Shown here: positions 27,044 through 35,464 of the stretch, piece after piece
Position numbering within the stretch: the stretch's first letter is position 1
Layout of the letters: each line of letters opens with the position of its first letter
Source of the DNA: Corynebacterium ulceribovis DSM 45146
GTDB taxonomy: Bacteria > Actinomycetota > Actinomycetes > Mycobacteriales > Mycobacteriaceae
DNA: 64,000 nt
Direction of reading: 5' to 3'
Assembly (NCBI RefSeq): GCF_000372445.1
Contig: NZ_AQUY01000001.1
Coordinates: 559,449-623,448 of the forward strand
The notes under the pieces: model-generated
The model's input: the letters and a program-made list of their open reading frames with translations, nothing else
The model's database searches: none
What the model was told of the DNA's origin: nothing
Position numbers and translations under genes: made by a program

Positions 27044-28549
27044 ATGGATTCACTTCTGCGTCAAACTACCGCGGGCCGAGTCCGAGGCATCCACTTTTCC
27101 GACTGCCTGACTTGGCGCGGTGTCCCGTTTGCGGAAGCACCGAGCGGGACGCTGCGGTGGGCTGCGCCGCGGCCAGTGCAGCCGTGGGGTGGGGTGCGCA
27201 ATTGCGGAGAGTATGGGCAAATCGCTAGCCAGCCGTCGAACTCGGTGACGTCGAAAACGGTGGGCGGGGAGGATTGCCTGCATTTGGATATTGCGCGGCC
27301 GGTGACGGACGAGACACTGCCGGTGGTGGTCTATTTTCACGGTGGGAGCTTCATCTTCGGTTCCAGCCATGATGTTCAGCTGCGCGGTCATAACTTTTGC
27401 CGCCAGCTCAATGTGGTGTACGTCTCCGTCAACTTCCGGCTGGGTGTGTTGGGCTACGTTGACACCACTCCGTTGGCGCAGGGCAGTGACGACGATGTGC
27501 CTGCGGTGGCGAACCCGGCGGTGTTGGATCAGATTGCTGCGCTGAGATGGGTGCGGGACAATATCGCGCAGTTCGGTGGGGATCCGAACAATGTCAGCAT
27601 TATGGGGGAGTCGGCGGGCGGCGCTGCGGTGGTGACGTTGATGGCGTCCCCGGCCGCGCACGGCCTGTTCCACAAGGCGGTGGTGCAGTCCGCGCCTGCG
27701 GCCTCTGTGCACACACCCGACCAGGCGGAGTATTGGTTGGCCGACTTTTTAGCACAAGTTGGGCTTAGTGACGACACCACCTTGACGGAATTGCGCCGGA
27801 TGCCCGCAGAGTGGTTGACCGCGGTATCCAACAAAATGGTTCTGGATTCCAAAGCCATGATTTCGTTGAATACGTGCTTTGCTCCGGTGGTTGATGGCGA
27901 TGTGCTGCCGGAGCATCCGCTGGCAGCGTTCCAAGCAGGGCGGCAGGCATTGGTCCCGTTGATTGTGGGGACGAACCGGGATGAGACGAGCTATCAGAAG
28001 TTCATTTATCCCACTGCAGCGGCCCGGCTGGTTGCGGCGCGGCGAACGTTAAACAATTACGACCCCGTCCATACGAACGAGGTGTTGGAGGGCTATCCGA
28101 AGGTTGTGACGCGGGATGGGTACGCCCGTTTTTTGGGTGATGCGGTGTTTTGGGGGCCGAGTATGCAAGTCGCTGAGTTTCATACCAAGCGCGCCCCAAC
28201 GTGGGTGTATCGCTTTGATTACACCCCGCGGGCGCTGCGGATGCTGAAGTTGGGGGCGGTGCACGCGCTGGAGCTGTCGGCGTTGTTTGGCGGTGATGAT
28301 CGGCGGACAAAGTTGTTCACGGCGCTGGGTGGTTCTGCGGATTTAGTGATTGTGACGATGCAGATGCAGCGGCAGTGGGCGAACTTCTTTCATGAAGATG
28401 TGCCGCGCTCGGATTGGCTGCCTTTTGAGGATGGGCACCGGGCGACGATGATTTTTGATGTGGATTCGGAATTGCAGATTGATCCGCGCCGGGCACAACG
28501 TCAGGCGTGGGCGAATTTTGATATGACGCAGTTCGCGGGGCAGCTGTAG
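27044..28549 (+). CDS. Type-B carboxylesterase
   Basis: These alpha/beta hydrolases cleave carboxylic esters. The oxyanion-hole segment VVVYFHGGSFIFGSS and the nucleophile elbow MGESAGGAAV (Ser near residue 190) are seen, with an acidic GTNRDETSYQKF near residue 308 and a candidate catalytic histidine in FEDGHRATMIF toward the end. The protein is 501 residues and has no signal peptide, so it is probably cytoplasmic. The ATG at 27044 has GGAAGGT directly upstream. It is divergent from the membrane-protein gene and is followed by the acidic protein, 52 bases further on. The physiological substrate cannot be read from the sequence. Confidence 0.85.
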   Translation: MDSLLRQTTAGRVRGIHFSDCLTWRGVPFAEAPSGTLRWAAPRPVQPWGGVRNCGEYGQIASQPSNSVTSKTVGGEDCLHLDIARPVTDETLPVVVYFHGGSFIFGSSHDVQLRGHNFCRQLNVVYVSVNFRLGVLGYVDTTPLAQGSDDDVPAVANPAVLDQIAALRWVRDNIAQFGGDPNNVSIMGESAGGAAVVTLMASPAAHGLFHKAVVQSAPAASVHTPDQAEYWLADFLAQVGLSDDTTLTELRRMPAEWLTAVSNKMVLDSKAMISLNTCFAPVVDGDVLPEHPLAAFQAGRQALVPLIVGTNRDETSYQKFIYPTAAARLVAARRTLNNYDPVHTNEVLEGYPKVVTRDGYARFLGDAVFWGPSMQVAEFHTKRAPTWVYRFDYTPRALRMLKLGAVHALELSALFGGDDRRTKLFTALGGSADLVIVTMQMQRQWANFFHEDVPRSDWLPFEDGHRATMIFDVDSELQIDPRRAQRQAWANFDMTQFAGQL

Positions 28550-28601
28550 GGTTAGCGGTACGCACCGAAAGGTGAATGTCCAGTGAGAGGTAACGCGCCA
28601 A

Positions 28602-29528
28602 ATGAGTTTCTTCGAGCAGATCGCCGCAGCCCTTGACCAGGAGGGGATTGAGTCCCGGGTCACGGATACGACGCTGTATGTTCCGGTCACGTCGAATTTA
28701 GAGATCCAGTTCGTGGAAATTGACGCTATTTTGCCGGCCGCTGAGGTCTATGTCGCTGCAGCTGACGTTGACCTTGATGACGAAGCGTTCGACGCAATGT
28801 TGGTGTCCGTGGCGTTTTCTGTGGAGGATGCCGTGAAGGCCGTGGCTTTCCACGTAGCGACCGATCAGATGATTACGCTGACGGACGATCTACTGGACGG
28901 CACCGATGATCGGATTTTGGGGCTGGAGTTTGACCAGGTCTTCGATATGGATCTGGATGATGACGCGCCGGAGATGACGTTGGTGCAGGCTGAAGTGGGC
29001 ACTTCCAGTGTGCTGCAGGTGCAGGTGGAATTGCAGGACAATGTGCCGGTAGCGCAGGTCCGGTTCATCACGTCGATGCTCGATGAGGTGGAAGACTTGG
29101 TCGATGAGGCCATCTCGGAGCTGTGGGAGTCTGAGGCGCATGCGGTGCTGTCGGAAGAAGACCGCCAGCAGTTGTTTGAGACGGTGTCGAACGATTTGTC
29201 GCGGCAGAATTCCGAAGAGCTGGATCTTGGTTCCTTCACCGATTTCGACCGGCTTTTTGACGTTTTGAGCTTGGCCGCGGAACATGCCGATGACTGGGAA
29301 GCTGCATTGGTCCCAGTGGACGATGGTTTCCTTGAGGATGAATCGGAAGACTTCTTCGGACCCCTAGTTGTCGATGAAAATGGTTTGTCGCCATACCCAT
29401 ACGACGACGATGATCTTGATGAGGATGACCTCGACGATGACGAGGAAGACGAAGACGACGAAGACGACGGCCTTGATGGTGACTTCGACGAGGATGATGA
29501 CCTCGACGATGAGGACGAGTCGAAGTAG
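28602..29528 (+). CDS. Hypothetical protein with highly acidic tail
   Basis: No family was recognised. The protein is 308 residues long with an unusually low isoelectric point by inspection. The first 240 residues mix hydrophobic strands and acids (YVAAADVDLDDEAFDAMLVS), with no membrane segment or cysteine. The last 45 residues are almost pure Asp/Glu, such as DDDLDEDDLDDDEEDED. Such tails are often seen in proteins that bind basic proteins or metal ions, but this is only suggestive. The ATG at 28602 is clear. It ends at a strong hairpin terminator and may be cotranscribed with the esterase. Confidence 0.7.
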   Translation: MSFFEQIAAALDQEGIESRVTDTTLYVPVTSNLEIQFVEIDAILPAAEVYVAAADVDLDDEAFDAMLVSVAFSVEDAVKAVAFHVATDQMITLTDDLLDGTDDRILGLEFDQVFDMDLDDDAPEMTLVQAEVGTSSVLQVQVELQDNVPVAQVRFITSMLDEVEDLVDEAISELWESEAHAVLSEEDRQQLFETVSNDLSRQNSEELDLGSFTDFDRLFDVLSLAAEHADDWEAALVPVDDGFLEDESEDFFGPLVVDENGLSPYPYDDDDLDEDDLDDDEEDEDDEDDGLDGDFDEDDDLDDEDESK

Positions 29529-29550
29529 TTTCGTTTAAGCGAAAAGACAT

Positions 29551-29591
29551 AATGCCGGTTCGGAACAAGAGGTGTTCCGGACCGGCATTAT
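29551..29591. terminator. Terminator between acidic-protein gene and SGNH hydrolase gene
   Basis: TAATGCCGGT and ACCGGCATTA pair around a second inner stem (TCGGAACA with TGTTCCGG) and the loop AGAGG. A short T-rich stretch follows on the plus strand. Because it lies between converging genes it may act on both strands. Confidence 0.85.
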
Positions 29592-29624
29592 CTTTGCCAT
29601 TGTTGCCAATGGCGTAGAGACCGC

Positions 29625-30461
29625 TTACATATTCGCAGCGATGATGCGGGCAACGGCGTCGTTGCCTTTGTGGGTGAGGTGTGTGGTGATGTTGTACGGG
29701 TTAGAGCGGTTGTCGTAAACACCGGTGATGTAGCGCTGGCTGTCGGATGCGCAGGAGCCATGGCCTTGGGTCTTTGCTTCCAGATTCAGCCAAGAGGCGC
29801 CATTGGCGTGTGCGGTGGCGCGTTGCCAGTCATGAACATTGTCGAATGCGCTGCGCAGTGGCGGGAGTGTCATTGGGAGCATCGGCAAGTTTTGAGCCTG
29901 AATCCAGCAGCCCACGCCATTGCGATCGACGACGCTTGGGTAGCCGATCAGCTGAATCTTGGCGTGCGGAGCCGCACGACGAATGCGCTTAATTTCAGTG
30001 CCGACATGGTGCATGTAGGCACCCTTTTGCTGGGATGGGATCCCCGCGCCTTTGTAGGTGTCGTTGATACCAATCTGGATGCCGACGTAGTGGGTACCAC
30101 GGTTAATAGAGCGCTGAGCTAGCGCAACATTAACCTGGCTGCGGAGGGTGTTGCCGTTAGCCAGTGGGCTGTAGGTGGCAGCACCGGTGCAGGAGTAGTC
30201 CTCCACGACGCGGCCAGTTTGCTGCTGCAAGGAAACGCCGACGCGCTTTTTACCGTGCGCACAGCGGCCCGGCTGCTTGCTGATGCCGCTGACTTTGCCT
30301 GGGCCCTGCATCAATTTGGCGAGCTCATATGGCGGGTTAGCCAACAAGGAATCACCAAATAACACGGCATTGCCTGGTGCCGCTGTGGCAGTTGTTGGAA
30401 TTGCCAGCATGGCAATGACAGTGGTGACTGCGGTCGCAAGTGCAGTGAGCGCTCGGCGCAT
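29625..30461 (-). CDS. Secreted SGNH/GDSL-type hydrolase
   Basis: A typical Sec signal peptide occupies about the first 28 residues (MRRALTALATAVTTV to TATAA). The mature protein starts near APGNAVLFGDSLLANPP, which holds the nucleophile block (GDS). IGIQIGINDTYKG follows with the Asn of block III, and THLTHKGND near the end supplies the catalytic His pair. This is the corynebacterial secreted SGNH group often found near the envelope, with esterase or acyl-transfer activity possible. Four cysteines could form disulphides outside the cell. The ATG at 30461 has GGAG seven bases upstream; the open frame continues to 30491. Confidence 0.8.
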   Translation of the reverse strand: MRRALTALATAVTTVIAMLAIPTTATAAPGNAVLFGDSLLANPPYELAKLMQGPGKVSGISKQPGRCAHGKKRVGVSLQQQTGRVVEDYSCTGAATYSPLANGNTLRSQVNVALAQRSINRGTHYVGIQIGINDTYKGAGIPSQQKGAYMHHVGTEIKRIRRAAPHAKIQLIGYPSVVDRNGVGCWIQAQNLPMLPMTLPPLRSAFDNVHDWQRATAHANGASWLNLEAKTQGHGSCASDSQRYITGVYDNRSNPYNITTHLTHKGNDAVARIIAANM

Positions 30462-30543
30462 ATTGTGCTCCAATCTAAGTATCGCGACCAAGCGTAGTGG
30501 CTCGGATAAGAATTGTCTTAATTACTGGCGACCCAGGTGGTAA

Positions 30544-30560
30544 GACGCCGATGAGGCGTC
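30544..30560. terminator. Small GC hairpin after the orphan gene at 30564
   Basis: GACGCC and GGCGTC flank the loop GATGA just past the stop codon of the minus-strand orphan gene. There is no T-run, so termination is uncertain. Confidence 0.35.
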
Positions 30561-30563
30561 GAA

Positions 30564-31121
30564 CTAGGCGACCGCATGATAAGCCTGTTGCACTCGGACA
30601 AGAGCATTGTCATAGTCCGGATATGCAGTGCCGGTGGAATCGCAGAACCAGTTCACCACCACTGTGGTTCCGACCGAGGAATACGGATTGAGCTGGACGT
30701 GTGGTGCTTCGAGCGGGCCTACTGCAGTTTCCACCAAGCTCAGCGCGCGCTCGGCGAGTGCTTGCCAATCGTTTGTCGGCGTTGTCGGGCCAATGTCTGG
30801 ACGAAACTCAATGGACGCGGTAGCCAGGTAAAGATTGCGGCCGCCAAGGCGTGCATACTCGGGGAAGTAGCGCTTGGCATGTTTGGCAAAGCTGGCTGAC
30901 AGTTTTGTTTTTCGGACAATGACTTCACAGCCAGCCCAGCCGTCATCGTGGGGGAGCATCAAAAAGTAGCTCGGTGGTCGCCAGGAGTGGCTGCGGCGTT
31001 CGAGTGAGCGTGGATGCTTGATAAGAGCTTGCAGCTTCGAGATTTCGTCAGGGCAAAGGTTGAGATAGAACCAAGACAGATCGTTGTGGTTGAGGCGAGT
31101 GAGGTCAGTTGATTTCGTCAT
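30564..31121 (-). CDS. Orphan hypothetical protein
   Basis: I do not recognise this 185-residue protein. It begins MTKSTDLTRLNHNDLSWFYL, has an acid/base-mixed soluble composition, two widely spaced cysteines and no membrane helix or signal peptide. The ATG at 31121 is chosen; GTG at 31139 is also in frame and neither has a good ribosome site. It is alone on this strand, with a terminator-like hairpin behind it. An inverted repeat resembling a LexA site lies immediately upstream and a second palindrome lies further out, so it or the MFS gene opposite may be under tight control. Confidence 0.55.
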   Translation of the reverse strand: MTKSTDLTRLNHNDLSWFYLNLCPDEISKLQALIKHPRSLERRSHSWRPPSYFLMLPHDDGWAGCEVIVRKTKLSASFAKHAKRYFPEYARLGGRNLYLATASIEFRPDIGPTTPTNDWQALAERALSLVETAVGPLEAPHVQLNPYSSVGTTVVVNWFCDSTGTAYPDYDNALVRVQQAYHAVA

Positions 31122-31140
31122 GGCGTCAACATAGCCCACG

Positions 31141-31160
31141 CTTCGGACAAGCGTTCGAAG
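31141..31160. promoter_or_regulatory. Inverted repeat resembling a LexA (SOS) box
   Basis: CTTCGGAC-AAGC-GTTCGAAG is an 8-4-8 inverted repeat with one mismatch. It matches the Gram-positive SOS box CGAAC-N4-GTTCG at nine of ten positions. It lies 20 bases before the orphan gene's ATG and about 95 bases before the MFS gene. LexA use is inferred. Confidence 0.5.
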
Positions 31161-31162
31161 TT

Positions 31163-31172
31163 GTTTCGAAAC
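31163..31172. promoter_or_regulatory. 10-bp palindrome GTTTCGAAAC beside the SOS-like repeat
   Basis: GTTTCGAAAC is a perfect palindrome that starts three bases after the LexA-like repeat and shares its TTCGAA core. It may be a second half-site of the same regulator. Confidence 0.35.
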
Positions 31173-31190
31173 TGTGTTCTATTGCCAGGC

Positions 31191-31200
31191 ATGATATCAT
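31191..31200. promoter_or_regulatory. 10-bp palindrome ATGATATCAT upstream of MFS gene
   Basis: ATGATATCAT is a perfect 10-bp palindrome located 56 bases before the MFS start codon. It could be an operator for a TetR or MarR regulator of the exporter; no such regulator is adjacent. Confidence 0.35.
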
Positions 31201-31255
31201 AGACAAGTCAACAAATGGCAAGAACTACAATTAAAGAGAGGTAGGCGATTCACAG

Positions 31256-32488
31256 ATGCCGCAAGTCCGTGACCAGCGGATGCCACGCGAAATCTGGGTA
31301 CTCGTTTCCGCGGCGTTTATTATTGCGTTGGGATTTGGTCTCATCTCCCCGCTGCTGCCGCAATATATTCAACTTTTCGATGCAACTGTCATGATGGGCA
31401 GTATTGTCATCGCCAGCTTCAGCATTATGCGCTTGCTGTGGGCTCCAGTCTCCGGCAAGCTTGTCGACCGCTTTAGCTTCCGTCCTGTGTATGTAGCAGG
31501 ACTACTCATCGTCGCACTGTCCACCATGCTGTTGGCAGTGGCGCAAAGTTATAACCAGTTACTGGTGTTCCGAGCCATCGGTGGCATCGGTTCGACCATG
31601 TTTACTGTCTCCGCCATGGGGCTCATCGTTCGTCTTGCGCCGCCACATATGCGTGGCCGGGCGAGCGCTCTCTACGGCGGGGCATTCCTCACCGGTAGCG
31701 TGTTGGGTCCAGTTCTTGGGGCAGCACTGTCTGGTTTGGGCTACCGATGGCCATTCGTTATCTATGGCATTGGGCTGCTCATCGCGGCAGTTGTCGTCTG
31801 GGTGGGACTGCGTCCAACCACGGCAGAAGCAGAAGCGGAACTGACTGAACCGCGACCAGCGATGTCTGTCCGGGAGGCACTCCTTGATCCGGCATATCGA
31901 GCCGCACTCGTCGGCGGGTTTGCCAACGGTTGGTCCAACTTTGGTGTCCGCGTGGCCATTGTGCCGCTGCTTGCTGCATCGCTATTCCATTCCGATGGTG
32001 CTATCGCTGGTCTTGCGTTGGCTGTGTTTGCACTCGGTAATGTCATCGCGCTCCAATTCTCTGGACGCATTTCCGACCGCTACGGGCGTAAGCCAATCAT
32101 TACTACCGGCCTGATTGTCAGTGGAATGTTCACCGCGACGTTGGGCTTTACGACGAGTATCGCTATGTTGCTGGTCGTATCCTTCCTTGCGGGCACAGGT
32201 GCGGGCATGATTAACGCGCCGCTGCAAGCGGTGGTTGCCGATGTGATCTCCAGTGATCGCGCAGGCGGCAAGGTCGTGTCGACTTACCAAATGGCACTGG
32301 ACCTTGGTTCCATCTCCGGCCCAATTCTTGTTGGTGCAGTCGTTGACGCGAGCGGATTTAAGTTTGGGTTCCTCATGGGTGGCATAGTCAGCTTGATTGC
32401 TGCCGTTGTCTGGTCTCAAACGCGCGAAACTTTGCCGTCAAAATGCTCCATGGAAAAGCTGTCCGAAAAGGAAAAAGTCGGGGTCTAG
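31256..32488 (+). CDS. MFS transporter (drug:H+ antiporter-like)
   Basis: The 410-residue protein has about twelve predicted membrane helices, as expected for the major facilitator superfamily. GKLVDRFSFRPVYVAG after helix 2 is the MFS motif A, and GRISDRYGRKPIITTG repeats it in the second half. GAFLTGSVLGPVLGAALSG matches motif C of antiporters, so export is more likely than uptake. The substrate is unknown. The ATG at 31256 follows an AGAGAGGTAGG stretch at a rather long distance. Palindromes upstream suggest regulated expression. It is divergent from the orphan gene at 30564. Confidence 0.85.
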   Translation: MPQVRDQRMPREIWVLVSAAFIIALGFGLISPLLPQYIQLFDATVMMGSIVIASFSIMRLLWAPVSGKLVDRFSFRPVYVAGLLIVALSTMLLAVAQSYNQLLVFRAIGGIGSTMFTVSAMGLIVRLAPPHMRGRASALYGGAFLTGSVLGPVLGAALSGLGYRWPFVIYGIGLLIAAVVVWVGLRPTTAEAEAELTEPRPAMSVREALLDPAYRAALVGGFANGWSNFGVRVAIVPLLAASLFHSDGAIAGLALAVFALGNVIALQFSGRISDRYGRKPIITTGLIVSGMFTATLGFTTSIAMLLVVSFLAGTGAGMINAPLQAVVADVISSDRAGGKVVSTYQMALDLGSISGPILVGAVVDASGFKFGFLMGGIVSLIAAVVWSQTRETLPSKCSMEKLSEKEKVGV

Positions 32489-32623
32489 CTACGGTGGCTG
32501 GGCGGCGGATGCGCCGTCGCCCGCGGGTAGCTCACTGATAGGGCAGGGGCATGACATGCGCCACAGCCTGCACGTGTGAGGCAGAAGCGGATCGCTTTAT
32601 GCTTCGTCAACGCGTACGCTGAA

Positions 32624-34831
32624 ATGATAATGAGCACAACTGACAGCCTGTCCGGGGGCATTGAAGAGCCGGAAAATGTGAATATGTCGGAAGCTCAGCA
32701 GGATGCGGAGACTGGGATCGCATCTGAAGCTGAGCACACCGAGCCAGAAAATGGCCAGGAGAAGCCAGAGCAAGGCCAAGAGCAGCAAGACACCGGTGAA
32801 GAAGCGCCGGTAGCTGAACAGCCTGAACAAACCGAAGAGCCTGCAAAGGCTGAAGAGAAAAAAGAGTCTAAAGAAGAGAAGGGCCAGGCTGGGTTTGGGG
32901 ACCTGGACCTGCCGGAAGAAATCGTAGAGGCTGTCGCGAAGGTTGGCTTCGAACGTCCGTCGCCGATTCAGGCGGCAACCATCCCGACCCTGATGCAAGG
33001 CCGCGACGTTGTCGGCTTGGCCCAGACCGGTACCGGTAAAACTGCGGCATTTGCGCTGCCTATCCTGGCACGTTTGGACCGCAAGAACCGTTCCCCACAG
33101 GCGCTGGTTTTGGCGCCAACTCGTGAGCTAGCTCTGCAGGTTGCAGACAGCTTCCAATCATTCGTCGACCACGTCCCAGGCGACGTGTCCGTACTGCCGA
33201 TCTATGGTGGTCAGGCCTATGGCATCCAGCTGTCCGGCCTTCGCCGCGGCGCCCAGATCATTGTCGGTACCCCAGGCCGTGTCATCGACCACCTGGAAAA
33301 GGGTTCCCTGGATATCTCCGGCCTGCGTTTCCTCGTCCTTGATGAGGCTGACGAGATGCTGAAGATGGGCTTCCAAGAAGATGTCGAACGCATCCTGGAA
33401 GACACCCCAGATTCCAAGCAGACCGCACTGTTCTCCGCAACGATGCCATCGGCAATCCGTCGGATCTCCAAGCAGTACCTGGTCGACCCAGAAGAAATCA
33501 CCGTCAAGTCGGAAACCCGCACCGCAGAGAATATCCGTCAGCGCTACCTGCAGGTTTCTCACCGCAATAAGCTCGACGCTTTGACTCGTATCCTCGAGGT
33601 CGAAGAATTCGAAGCGATGATTCTGTTCGTGCGCACCAAGCACGAAACCGAAGAGCTCGCCGAGAAGCTGCGTGCCCGCGGTTTCTCTGCAGCAGCCATC
33701 AACGGCGACATCGTCCAGTCCCAGCGTGAACGCACCATTGACCAGCTCAAGGACGGCCGTCTGGACATCCTGGTAGCGACCGATGTTGCTGCCCGTGGTT
33801 TGGACGTCGACCGCATCAGCCACGTGGTCAACTTTGACATTCCGCACGACTCTGAGTCCTACGTGCACCGCATCGGCCGTACTGGCCGTGCCGGCCGCTC
33901 AGGCGAAGCGCTGCTGTTTGTCACCCCACGTGAACGGCGCCTGCTGCGTTCCATCGAACGCGCAACCCGCCAGCCACTGAAGGAAATCGACCTGCCAACT
34001 GTCGACGAAGTCAACGAATCCCGCAAACAGAAGTTTGCTGATTCCCTGACCAAGTCCCTTGAGCACTCCGAAGTCGATGTTTTCCGCGGTCTGATTCAGG
34101 CATACGCTGAAGCCAACGACATTCCAGTGGTTGACGTAGCAGCTGCACTGGCCACCCAGGCCAACAGTGGCGAAGCTTTCTTCATGAAGGAACAGCCACG
34201 CCGTGAACGCGATGACCGCCGGGGCCGTGACCGCGGTGATCGAGGCGAGCGCCGTGATCGACGCGACCCAGTACACTTCGACCGCAATGGTCGGGCAATG
34301 TCCAACTACAAGCTGGATGTGGGCCGCCGTGACGGGGTCCGCCCAGGCGCGATTGTCGGTGCACTGGCGAACGAAGGTGGCCTGACCCGCGAAGACTTCG
34401 GCCACATCTCTATCCGCCCAGACTTCACTCTGGTGGAACTGCCTGAAGGTCTGCCACAGGAGGTCTTTGACAACCTGGCGGATACCCGCATCGCAGGTCG
34501 TCGCATCAACATTCAAGTTGACCCAGGTGCCCCAGCTGGTCGCCCAGCTTCGCACCGCCGCGACCGTGATGACCGTGGTGGCCGTGACTTCCGCGACCGT
34601 GGCGACCGCCGCGGTGGCCGGGATCGCGATGACCGCCGTGGTGGCCGGGACCGTGACGATCGTCGTGGCGGCGGCTGGCGTGGCCGTGATGACCGTGATG
34701 ACCGTCGTGGTGGCGGAAACTGGCGCGGCCGCGACGACCGTCGTGATGACCGTGGTGACCGCCGTGGTGGCCGTGATAACCACCGCGGTGGACACGGTGG
34801 ACACGGTGGCGGTCGCAAGTTCGACCGTTAA
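32624..34831 (+). CDS. deaD: DEAD-box RNA helicase (DeaD/CsdA type)
   Basis: This cold-shock or ribosome-assembly-type RNA helicase has an acidic Glu/Gln-rich N-terminus of about 75 residues before FGDLDLPEEIVEAVAKVGF. The helicase motifs are AQTGTGKT, PTRELALQV, VLDEADEML, FSATMP and HRIGRTGRAG. A DbpA-like RNA-binding domain follows (VGALANEGGLTREDFGHISI). The C-terminal 90 residues are Arg/Asp/Gly repeats such as RGGRDRDDRRGG with RGG boxes. The start is ATG 32624, with ATG 32630 as an alternative; no ribosome site is seen but a TACGCT -10-like box ends three bases before the ATG, which points to a leaderless mRNA. Confidence 0.9.
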   Translation: MIMSTTDSLSGGIEEPENVNMSEAQQDAETGIASEAEHTEPENGQEKPEQGQEQQDTGEEAPVAEQPEQTEEPAKAEEKKESKEEKGQAGFGDLDLPEEIVEAVAKVGFERPSPIQAATIPTLMQGRDVVGLAQTGTGKTAAFALPILARLDRKNRSPQALVLAPTRELALQVADSFQSFVDHVPGDVSVLPIYGGQAYGIQLSGLRRGAQIIVGTPGRVIDHLEKGSLDISGLRFLVLDEADEMLKMGFQEDVERILEDTPDSKQTALFSATMPSAIRRISKQYLVDPEEITVKSETRTAENIRQRYLQVSHRNKLDALTRILEVEEFEAMILFVRTKHETEELAEKLRARGFSAAAINGDIVQSQRERTIDQLKDGRLDILVATDVAARGLDVDRISHVVNFDIPHDSESYVHRIGRTGRAGRSGEALLFVTPRERRLLRSIERATRQPLKEIDLPTVDEVNESRKQKFADSLTKSLEHSEVDVFRGLIQAYAEANDIPVVDVAAALATQANSGEAFFMKEQPRRERDDRRGRDRGDRGERRDRRDPVHFDRNGRAMSNYKLDVGRRDGVRPGAIVGALANEGGLTREDFGHISIRPDFTLVELPEGLPQEVFDNLADTRIAGRRINIQVDPGAPAGRPASHRRDRDDRGGRDFRDRGDRRGGRDRDDRRGGRDRDDRRGGGWRGRDDRDDRRGGGNWRGRDDRRDDRGDRRGGRDNHRGGHGGHGGGRKFDR

Positions 34832-34870
34832 TCGTAAGGCGCGCCACCGCGCGCGCTAACCGCAATAACG

Positions 34871-34919
34871 AAAGGGCCAGAGGAAAGAATTCGGTTGTAG
34901 AACTCGCCTCTGGCCCTTT
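34871..34919. terminator. Bidirectional terminator after deaD
   Basis: AAAGGGCCAGAGG and CCTCTGGCCCTTT pair perfectly over 13 bases around a 23-base loop, with A/T ends on both sides. The site lies between convergent genes. Confidence 0.85.
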
Positions 34920-34942
34920 GGCGTTGGGTAGGGAAGTAGCTG

Positions 34943-35410
34943 TTAGCCCACCAAGAACATAAGGACGGCCACGATCAGCCACAGCAGGGAGAAGATGCCG
35001 CCGAACATGCCCAGCTGGCCCTTCGCCTTCGTAATGTCCAGGTCAGCTGGAGCGTCAGCGTCCACCTCGGTGTCGCCCAGCGCTGCCAGTACCTTGGCCT
35101 GCTTCGGCGCAATCACGAACAGCAGGAACGCCCATGCGACGATGGTCAACAGAATCGAGGCGTGCATCAGGCCTTCGCTCTTGTAGGTCTTAAGGTCCGT
35201 AAAGAAAATGATGAAGCCGACAGCTGGCACAATCAGAGAGATCATGCCGTAGGTGTTAGTGATGCGGTGCATTGCTTTGGCAACGCCGAGGGCCTGTTGG
35301 TCGCCGCCAGCTGCCTTCAATGCGTTGCCACCGAACAGTGCGGTCGACACTGCCAGCGGGCCAACAAAGATAATGGCCAGCAGGACGTGCGCCATAATTA
35401 CGAATTCCAT
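34943..35410 (-). CDS. Small integral membrane protein (DUF2269-like)
   Basis: The 155-residue protein is almost entirely hydrophobic helices: EFVIMAHVLLAIIFVGPLAV at the N-terminus, then about residues 52-70, 85-102 and 135-154. The conserved start with a His followed by AIIFVGPLA recalls the DUF2269-type family, but I am not sure. A charged loop with DTEVDADAPADLDITKAKG lies before the last helix. The ATG at 35410 has GGAGAAAGAG upstream. It is convergent with deaD and lies 54 bases downstream of the HNH gene on the same strand. Its function is not known. Confidence 0.7.
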   Translation of the reverse strand: MEFVIMAHVLLAIIFVGPLAVSTALFGGNALKAAGGDQQALGVAKAMHRITNTYGMISLIVPAVGFIIFFTDLKTYKSEGLMHASILLTIVAWAFLLFVIAPKQAKVLAALGDTEVDADAPADLDITKAKGQLGMFGGIFSLLWLIVAVLMFLVG

Positions 35411-35464
35411 GAAATCTCTTTCTCCATAAAACTGGTAGCCGGAATTTCCGTGCCCGTCCCGACT

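Noticed and set aside
30564..32488. Possible horizontally acquired island (orphan gene plus MFS)
   Set aside because: No integrase, insertion sequence, tRNA border or direct repeat was found, and composition is not clearly different from the flanks.
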